Shown: one piece after another, positions 1-9,300 of the stretch | Numbering within the stretch: position 1 is the first letter of the stretch | Layout of the letters: each line of letters opens with the position of its first letter | From: an uncultured Alphaproteobacteria bacterium | GTDB lineage: Bacteria; Pseudomonadota; Alphaproteobacteria; CALKHQ01 | DNA: 12,810 nucleotides | Reading direction: 5' to 3' | NCBI GenBank assembly: GCA_937988735.1 | Contig: CALKHQ010000350.1 | Location: forward strand, 1-12,810 | Notes under the pieces: model-generated | Database searches by the model: none | The model's input: only the letters and a program-made list of their open reading frames with translations | Told to the model about the DNA's origin: nothing | Program-made: the position numbers and the translations under genes

Positions 1-338
1 CCCTGCGGGATCACGACGCCCGATCCGCCCGAGATGTTGCAGGTGAGCGTGAAGTCGCCGTCGGTCGCGTTCCTGACGATGTGCAGCCGCTTCGACGTCG
101 ACGGGAACAGCACCTCGATGTCGCCGGCGAGCGTGCCCGTGTACTCCTGCAGGATGGGCCGCGCCTCGGAGGCGGAGAGGGTGACGTTCGGGCTGCCGGC
201 CACGCTCTTGCTGGTCCGCCCGCCGAGGATGGCGTCGAGCTGGTCGAAGATGTCGTTCAGCTTGTCGCCCCAGGTGTCCTCCTCGGAGGCGACGTCGGGC
301 TTGGCGAAGGCGAGGTTGCTGGTGTTTGTGGTGCTCAT
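1..338 (-). CDS. Phage tail-fibre or appendage protein, N-terminal part (runs off the left edge)
   Basis: The first 112 codons are visible; no stop is reached. The ATG is at 336-338. It begins MSTTNTSNLAFAKPDVASEE and continues with TWGDKLNDIFDQLDAI. The pattern of an extended start, then 'dTWGdkLN' and 'fDqLDaI', is common at the N-terminus of phage tail-fibre and other structural adaptor proteins. Next comes a beta-rich stretch with VTLSASEARP and LHIVRNATDGDFTLTC, ending near GGSGVVIPQ. This 'vRNattGdFTlt' style is familiar from phage fibre and appendage proteins. The family assignment is from remembered patterns, not a search. The start is well supported: the upstream stop overlaps it as ATGA, and GAGG lies 7 bases upstream. 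Coupling to the giant protein suggests both are late structural genes. Fibre versus other appendage cannot be decided without the C-terminus. Confidence 0.82.
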   Translation of the reverse strand, partial: MSTTNTSNLAFAKPDVASEEDTWGDKLNDIFDQLDAILGGRTSKSVAGSPNVTLSASEARPILQEYTGTLAGDIEVLFPSTSKRLHIVRNATDGDFTLTCNISGGSGVVIPQ

Positions 339-3300
339 CCGACCGCCTCGAGGTAGCGCTTGTTGAACATGGTCACGACCTCCCGTTCCTGTGCCCGCAG
401 ACGGTCGAGCCGCTGCCGGCGCTCCTCGTTGCTCAAGCCCTGCATCTCACGTACTCGCCGCTGGCGCAGCCTCAGATCGCGCAGCCGGTCCCGTGTCCGC
501 TGGGCCAGCCCCCGCAGCCGGTAAAGCGCGCGCGCCTCGCGCATCCGGGCGACCGCTTCCTGCGGCTGGCGCGCCTCCCGCAGCCCGCGGATTTCCGCCG
601 CGAGCTGTTCGATCTCCTCGATGCGCTCGTAGGCGGTGTTGATGTCGGCCCGGTCGGAGACGCTGCCGGCCACCCGGCGCACCAGCGGGACGTCATAGGT
701 TTCCGCGGTGCCCTCGATCAGCTTCACCGGCAGGTCCACCGCCCGCTGCACGAACGCGCCCGCCGAGCCGAACACCTGGGCGAACAGGTAATCCAGCACC
801 TCCGGGTTGACGTCGATGAGCCCGGAGCGGAAGTCGGAGCCGCCCGTCACCTCGTTCAGCCAGGCCGTCACCTCGCGCGTGATCGGCGAGACGCCGGCGA
901 AGTAGAGGCTCGAGGCCGGCACCGGCGGGCCGAACGGCGGCTGCTCCGGCCGGATCGGGCGCCCGGCGAAGTCCTCGTTGCGCACCAGGTCGACCACCGG
1001 GTCGGCAAAGGTCGGCGCGATGAAGTTGAGGATCGACTGCGTGCCGCCCACCGGGTTGAAGGCGTCGATGCCGGCGGTGAGGATGTTCACGCCGGTATCG
1101 GTGAGGCTCTGCCGGCCGGCGCCGCCCAGGCTGCGGCCATAGGCGGCGACGTTGCGGCCCAGCGCGTGGAAGAAGTTGTAGCCGTAGGGCATGGGGATCC
1201 GGACGAACGAGTCCTCGCCCGCCCACGGCGTCATGATGATGAGGTTCCGCGCCTTGTCCCACTCGGGGATCTTGTCGTAGACGAGCTCGCCGTCGTCGTC
1301 CTCCGGCGACAGCATCATGTTGAGGATTTCCTGCGCCACGCCGGCGGCGACGATGCCCGCCACCACCTTGCGCACCCGCTTCGACTTCATCGCCATCAGC
1401 ATGGTGGCGGTGCCCTGTACCGAGGCGTTGTAGAACAGGTACAGCGCGTTCAGCGTCGGCCCGCCGGAGCCGTGGCGGTTGAAGTTGACCGTCAGGTTCT
1501 TCGCCGCGCTCGCGGCCTTGTCCCGGCTCATGCCGGCGCGGCGCAGCTGCACGAACGCCGACAGGCGCACCGCGTTCTCGACCGCATCGCTGGACTCCTC
1601 GACCAGCTTTATGCCGGCGCGGAAGGCCCGCTTCACCTGGGCCGCCGGCGAGGTGGCGGTGATGGCCTTGATCTCCTTCTCGGTGCGCCTGCGCAGCGCG
1701 TCCAGGTCGTCGAAGCGCAGGAAGGCGACCTTGCCGCCGGCCGCCGCGAACTCGCGGTAATACCGCGCCCATTCGCCATCCACCTCCTTGCCGCGGATGC
1801 CGCCATAGGCCGCGCGCAGCGCCTTCGGCCAGTCCTTGATGGTCTGCCAGACCAGCCCGTCGACCTCGTGCTGGGTGAGGTTGACGCTCGCCGTCTGAAG
1901 GTCGCGGAAGGCGTTCGAGATGACGAACTCGGGGTTGTATCTGGTGTTGATGGCGCTGAGGAACCTGTTGATCGCCATGCCCGCGCGCAGCACCGCGTTG
2001 CCCTTGTCGACGTCCAGGTTCTTGATCGCAGCCGCCAGACGGGGATCGTGCAGGGTGACGACGTGGCTCTTGCCGTCGATCTTCACCTCGATCTGCTTCG
2101 CCGGGTCGCGGAGCGGCTGGCGGCGGTAGACCACCAGCCCCGTCTCCTTGTCGATGTCCGGCACCTGGCGGGTGGCGTTGACCTCCCAATAGGTCGGGTC
2201 GGGGTTGTTGCGGACCAGGTTGTAGAGCGCGAGGCCCACCCGGTTCTTCTCGCCCCGGATGATGCCCTCCTGCACCTGCTTGATCATGTTCAGCAGCACG
2301 TCGGGCGCCTTGGAGCGGCGACCGAAGGCGCGGCGGAACTCCGGTCCCCGGGTATCGAAGCCGCGCCCGCTGAGGAAGCCGCCGTCGTCCTCGAACGGGT
2401 CGAACTCCAGCCCCTTCAGCGGCACATAATTCTGGTACATCGCGCGCAGCCCGGCGGCTGCGTCGGCGGTCATCAGGCCCATCTCCACCCGGTTGTCGAG
2501 ATCCAGGTCGCGGAGCTGGCGCACGTACTCGGCCACCTGCTCATAGGCGTCGCGCTTGTCGGACGCCTCCACCTCGGCGATCACGGCGTCGGCCTCGGCG
2601 TCGGTCATGCCGGAGCCGGTGCCTTCCGCGAAGTCGGGGTTGATCGAGGCGATGCGCGCGTTGCGCTCATGCGCATGGCGGGCGGTCAGCCAGCGGTCCA
2701 CGCTCGCCAGGTCCAGCCCGTTGCGCGCGATCGTCTCCAGGAGCGGCTTGATGATCTCCCGGTCCAGCCGGTCGAGCTTGTCGCCGGCGCGGCCGGAGTA
2801 GGTCTCGGTGGCCTGGTAGGCGTTCTCGCTGTCCCGGAGCTTGCGGCCGATCTGCTTCTCGACCGCCTGCTGCGCGCGCTTCAGGGGCAGGAGCTTGTCC
2901 TGCATGATGGTGCGCAGGTCGTCGGCGCGCCTGGTCCACTTGCCCTTGCCGATCACCTCGTCGGTGATAGCCAGGTTGAACTCGTCGAGGAACGACGCGG
3001 TGCCGCGGTCGGCGCGCGCGGTGCCCTCGCCCAGGCTGGTGGCGCGCCCCAGCAGGTCTGGCTCGGTCGGCACCGCTGCTGCGTGCTCGCGGATGCGCGG
3101 GTCGGCCGGGTTCCACGTGCCGCGGTTGAAGACGGACTTGATCTGCTCGGGGCGGAAGGCGATGAACTCAGTGCGAACCCTGCGCCCATCATGAACCTTG
3201 TTGATAATCCCGTCGAACCCTGCCGCAACAAGAGCATCCCTGCCTTTGGCTGCAAGTATTTGTTGCAGGAGCTTGCTACCTTCCGCGGACGCCATGTCGC

Positions 3301-6300
3301 GCCGTAGTTCTTCGGCGGTGTCGTAACCCCGCAGAAGCCCGCTCCTGAACAGAGCCTCTGCGTTTTGCTTTGTCGCACGAGATAGGTCTATCGGGTTCTG
3401 GATGGACAGGTACACCTCGTACATCATCGGCCGGTCGCCTTGCCAACTCGTAACACGGCCCGTCACAGGATCACGTTCTATCCTTGAGGTAAACCGCCTC
3501 GCAAACTCCTTCTCATCCGTAAAGAAAAATCCGACTTTAGCGTCTTGAGCGCCGGTGCTACCGCCCAACCTCTCGACGTCAAAAACGGTAAAAGGGGCAC
3601 GATCCAATACCCTGATGTCGTCCTCTGTTAGTTTTTCGCGACGCTCATTCAGGTACGCAACCGGATCGTTAATTCCGCGCCATGAAGGGATGCTGTTAAG
3701 CATCTCAACAACGTCGCGGCCCAAAAAATCCTCCCCCATAAGGTCAATGATGTTTCGGACATCACGTGGTGTGCTTACCCGAGCCTTTGCGCCGGCGGAA
3801 TGAAGTACGCCATTGATACGGCTGAACACAGCAGACCATGCGCCAGCTTCTTCTTGTTGCGCGATCTCTGCCGCGCGCCGCTCCGCATACTCGAAACGTT
3901 CGGAAACTGTCGGCACCGCTTCAGGCGTCCCGTGATACACCACCAGCGGCTGCCCGTTCTCGTCCACCACTTTCGAGTCGCCGAACCAGCGCTTGAAGGC
4001 GGCGGAGCTGGTGTCCACCGACTCCCGCGCCTGGCCCCCGCGCATCGCCGCCGCCCGCTGCCGCATCTCGCCGCGCTCGATCCGTGCCAGCACCTCGTCG
4101 GCCGTCTGGAAGCCCAGCCCGCGGATGGCGTTGCCGACCGCCTCGAGGAAGCGCGCGATCTTCGTCAGGATGGCCCGCACGATGCCGTGCTCGCTCGTCG
4201 GGTCCAGCCGGAAGTAGGACAGCGCCTCGACGAACGCCTCCTCGAGCTGCCCGTCCCGGTCGAGGTGCTTGTAGCGGCCCGCGATGTCGAGCTTCGCGTC
4301 CTTCATCCACGTCGCCTCGGCCCGGCGCATCAGCACGCCCCACTCCCGGTCGGTGATGACGCCCGCATCCACCAGCATGTGCCCGATCTCGTGCCGGCCC
4401 ACGCGCACCGCCTCGCCGATCGGCTGCAACGCGATCTCGATGAGGTTCTGCAGCGGGTCGTAGCGGCCGGTGACCAGCTTGCCGGGGACGGTGCTCAGGT
4501 TGCTCTTGAGCACCGCCCGCACCCGCACGCCGGGGATGCCGATGCGCTCCACCTCGGCGACAACCGCCTGCTCGATCCGGCGGCGCAGCCCCTCGGCATC
4601 CTGGCCGATCTCCGCGAAGGCGATCACCTCGGCGTCGTCGCGGAGCCCGAAGTCCGCCATGAACTCCCGGCGCTGCTCAGGGCTGAATGCGCGTCCGTAC
4701 TCGCGCTCGATCGCCGCCCACGCCTCCTCGAGCGTCAGGCCGCCCCACAGGGGTTCGCCCTGGTAGGCGCGGTTGAACAGCGCGAAACCCTCACCCAGCG
4801 CCACCTCGCGCATCTCGGGCGTGATGGGGAGTGCCCAGACCTTGATGCCGCCATCGTCGGTGCTGATCTCGGTTTTCCCGACCGCCGCCCCGAAGCGCTT
4901 GCCGAACTTGCCCGCATAGGCCGGCAGGATGCGGTCGTAGAAGCCCTTCATCCCCTCGCCGCCGACCTTGAGGTCCACACCCTCGAAGGTGGCTGAAGGC
5001 TGGCCGGCATCCAGTTCCGCCAGTGCCTTCTCTGCGAGCTCCTTGCCGATCGTATCGGCGAGACGATCGCGCGGAACGGAGGATGTCTCTCCCGCCAGGC
5101 GCTCGTAGTCGCGCGCCCCGGCCCGCTTCACCATCACATGCACGACGTCGGCGGCGGGACTGCCCATAACCCGGACGCCATCCACCTGCTTCGACAGGTC
5201 ATACCGCTCGGCCTGCACCTCTCCCGGTGTCCAGGCCACGGCATCGAAGCCGTTCTCGGCGGCGTAGCGCACCATCCTGCGGAAGGCCGTCTCGTGCCAC
5301 GTCTTCTTCAGCGGCGCGTCAGGGACGGCTAAATCCATGTCCCGGTCGATTTCCTCGATCGAGCGACCGCGATAGCCCTTCTTCCGCCCCGCCTGGTGCC
5401 AGTCGCTCTGGATCTCCTCGATGAACAGGATGCGCCGGCCTTGCGAGTCGGTGCGCTCGTTGAAGCGCACATGGGCCAGCACGTTGGGCTCGTCCCAGTG
5501 GCCAGCGCGGAAGACCTCATCATCCGGGCCGACGTAGAATCTGGCCGAAGATGTCAGACCATTGATGTCGTCGACATTGCGCGCCGTCTCGGAGACTAGC
5601 GCACCATCATCGCCGGGATAAGTGATCCAGACGAACGTGCCTCTGGCCACCGTGCGGAGCGCTTCATCGCGTCCTACTTCACGGACTCTATCGTTGTGAG
5701 GCAGCGTCAGCAGCAGCTCGCGGTAGTTCTGGCCGCCGGGCAGGGTGTAGCTGTCGAACTTCGTCGCGTCGGGAAGCCCGAACGCTTCCTGGGCGTGGGC
5801 GATCACGTCCTCGTCCGTTTCGAGCCCGTGCTCGTCCATGTAATCATCGCGGCCGTAGTCGGGGTCCCAGGCCCCGGCGACGTGGTCCTCGATGATGCCC
5901 CATGCCTGGCGCAGCGTCGGCTCGCCCTTCACCACCTCCTCGACGCGCACCTGGTTCTGCTCGATGAACGCCACCAGCTCGTCGCGGGTGACGCTGCGCC
6001 GGCCGCTCAGGAAGTCGGTGATGCCGACCCAATCCAGCTCCTCGGGCTTCACGCCCGGCGCCTTGCGCAGCTGGGCGAGGAACTGGTTGCCCGCGCCCTT
6101 CGCCTGCGGCAGCGCACGGGCGGCCTTCAGCGCGGCGGAGAAGAACGGCGCCGGGCGGTGCTCGCTGGGGTCTAGGCGGCCCGGTCCCTGGCGAAGGCGG
6201 CCGCCATCCTCTGATGCGCCCGCGCGGGCCACGGCCGCGCGCGCCGGCACCGTCGCCTCGATCGCCCGCAGGCTGGCGGTGTCCATGTCGTGCAGGTCGA

Positions 6301-9300
6301 GGTCCGACCGCCCTGACCAGTCGGGCCCGCCCTTGTCGATCACCACCATGCGCGCGTTGACGCCGGTGCCGGATTTCTGGAACGCCTTCTCCGGCAGCCG
6401 GATCACGGTCGCGCCGACGTCATCCAGCCACCCCCTGAAGTCCGCGTCCTGCTCGCGGAAGAACACCCCCTCGCCCATGATCGCCACCAGCCGGCCGCCA
6501 GGCGCGAGGTGGTCATAGGCGGCGCGGACGTGGGCGGCATCTTGGGCACCGATGCCCTTCACCCGCTCGAACGGCGGGTTCATCACGATCACGTCGAACT
6601 CGCCCGCCGACGACGCCCACTCCAGAAAGTCGCCGTTGTGGAGCTCGGCGCCGCTGCGGCGTGACATGCGCCCTTTCAACTGGCGGAAGTTATCCGGCCG
6701 CAGCTCGACGGCGGTGATCTGCACGTCGTCGGGCATGAAGGCCAGCAGGTTGCCTGTGCCCGCCGACGGCTCGAGCACCCGGTCGCCGGCGCGCACGCCG
6801 CTGATCCGCTGCATCAGCGCCGCCAGCGGATAGGGCGTCTCGAAGAAGCCGCCGCTCGTGTCGGTCGCCCGCTGCCGGGATCCCTCCAGCCGCTCGGCGC
6901 GCGCGTAGATGTCCTGGCGGTCCTCGGCGTCCGCGGCCGCGACGTCGATCAGGCCCTCGCCCGCCGCCTGCTTGACGTCGATCTCGCTCTCGAAATCGAA
7001 GTCGCCCTCGAGCGCCGCGGCGGCCTTCACATCGATGCCCTTCACCAAGGCGCCCATGTCGCGCATGCGGGCGCCAACCCGCGGTGCCAGCTTCTGCGAT
7101 TCCCACGGGATGTTGCCGGCAAACAGCCACTCGATCTGCGCCTTGCTCTTGAGCCCGTAGCGCGCCACCCGGCCGGACACCTGGTCGACGCCGGTCGCCA
7201 CCCACGGCAGGTTGATGTTCACCTGCACTGTCGGCCGGTTGCCGGTCGTGTCGTGCAGCGACAGGCCGGTGCCGCCCTTCGCCATTGTCGCGATCAGCAC
7301 CCGCTTTTTGCCGGCGAGGAAGTCCTGCTTGTTGCGGCTGGCCTTCGTGTTGCTGACGGCACCCGTGTAGATGGCCACCGCGCTCTCGCCGCCCAGCGCC
7401 GCCATGATGTCGTCGGCGGTCGAAGGCAGGTCGTAGCGGATCTGGTGGCGGTCGAAGGCGGCCGCGATCTCGACGATGAACTCGGCGAACGGCCGCGGCG
7501 GCGGGCGCTCGCGCATCCGATAGGCCGCCTCCGCCTCCATCTCCCAATCGGCCATCATCCGGGCCATCTGCGGGTAGGTGTAGAGGGTGCTGTCCTTGAA
7601 GTGCTCGGATCGGCGCCAGAGCCCCAGCTCGCGGTCTGCCTTCGTCTCCACAAAGATGACGACGTTCTTGCCGGCGCTCAGGTGCACCTTCGCCCGCTCG
7701 ATCGCGTAGTCGACCTTCGCCGCCTCGAGGATGCGCTTGATGGTGTTCTCGCGGTGGCGCGCGATCTCGGAGAAGATCTTCGGGTTGACCGGGGTGCCGT
7801 CGTCGGCCGTCCACCGGCTCGTCGCGTCGTCATAGGCCGCCGTCACACGGTCGTAGATCTCGCGCCAACTGTCGGCCACCTGCGTCTTGCGGAAGGTGAC
7901 GTCGACCATCTTCGGGTCGATCTTCATCGGGCGCTGAGTCATCACGCCCTGTTTGAAGAACCAAGCGCGGGCGGCGGCCCCGTCGGCGCGCTTCGCCTTG
8001 CCGCCCACCCAATAGATGATCTCCTCGACCTCCTGCCGGCGGGTGTGTGGGTTCCAATACTTGCGACGGCGCACCGCCGCGCCGTATGCCTTCGCCCAAT
8101 CGTCGAAGCCGCCTGCTGGCTCGAATATCTGGGTCGCGGCCAGATAGCGCGCCTGCACGGGGTTCTCGAACGGTGTGGCGCTGGCGAAGATGCTGAACCG
8201 GGCCCGGCCGATGAGCTCCTGCGCCTTCTCCGCCCGGGCGGTCCCGGCGCCGACGTTCTTGACGTTGTGCGCCTCGTCGAAGATCAGCACCGCGCCGGTG
8301 GTGTCGGGAGCCGCCTTGCCGCTCAAGCCCGCATAGGTGTGGAACTCCACGTCGTCGACGCCATACGCCTTCAGGTCGCGCCGAATCTGCTCGATCAGGT
8401 CGACGTTCATGGTGACGTAGACGAAGCGGGAGGCACCGGCCCGGCGGAGCTCGCGGATCGCGCCGCCCAGCACGAAAGTCTTCCCTGTGCCGGCCTCGTT
8501 GGCGAGCACGAACATCGGCTTGCCGGACTGGTAGGCCCGGTTGATGAAGGCGACGTCCTCGATCTGGTCGCGGATCACGTCCTCGGGGATGCCGAAGTCG
8601 CGACCGGCCGAGATCAGACGGCGGGTTTCCTCCGAGACATAGCGGCCAACGTCGACACCGCCTTCTCGTTCATCGGGTCGACCGTCCTCTCGCTGTCGAA
8701 GTTCGCGGAGTCGCTGTTCCTCAGCAGGGTCGCGTTCAGGCCCGGCGTCGTCTCCAGCATCTCCTGGAGCGCCTGCGTTCTTGTCCGCGATGGCGGCCGC
8801 GAGCCGCTTGGTCGGGTCATCGGCGAACCTCCATGCCCTTGCGCTGCCGTCCCACCGGCCGCCAAGATCCTTGATCGTGTCCTTGTGGTCAAAGGTGCCT
8901 TGGCCGCGGACGACATAGCCGTCGCTTTCTTTCACCACCTCGAGCTTCGCGCCGCGCAGCGCCTTGTCGGCGGCCTCGTCGGTGATGTCGGGGAGCGGCG
9001 CCTCCTCCTGCGGGCTGTTCGCCACCGGCTTCCCGCGCAGCGCTGCGGCGAGCGCCTGGGTCGGGTCGCCCTTGTGCACCGAGCGGAACCACTTGCCGCC
9101 CATGCGCCACAGGTCGCCGAAGCCCAGCGCGTCGAGAACGGCCTTGTGGTCGGCGAGCGCGCCGGATGCCGCCCAATAGGTGCGCCCGCGCTTGCTGACC
9201 TTCTCCTCGAGGCTGAGCCCGGCCTGGGCGATCACTTCGGCGTCGCTGAGATCCTGCTGCGGCCGCGGCTCGTTCTCGGGCACGTCCGACTGGTCGGCCA

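Noticed and set aside
326..3307. A 993-codon open frame on the plus strand (and a 703-codon one at 7253-9364)
   Set aside because: Both are antiparallel to the giant gene and read as Val/Leu/Arg/His/Asp-rich text without domains. Such long frames are expected opposite GC-rich genes. The minus-strand motifs are unambiguous.
2953..3378. A 141-codon minus-strand frame overlapping the ART and LPD38 junction
   Set aside because: It reads as Ser/Arg/Ala/Pro-rich shadow text, while the giant frame here has the clear ART closing motif. No frame displacement is indicated.
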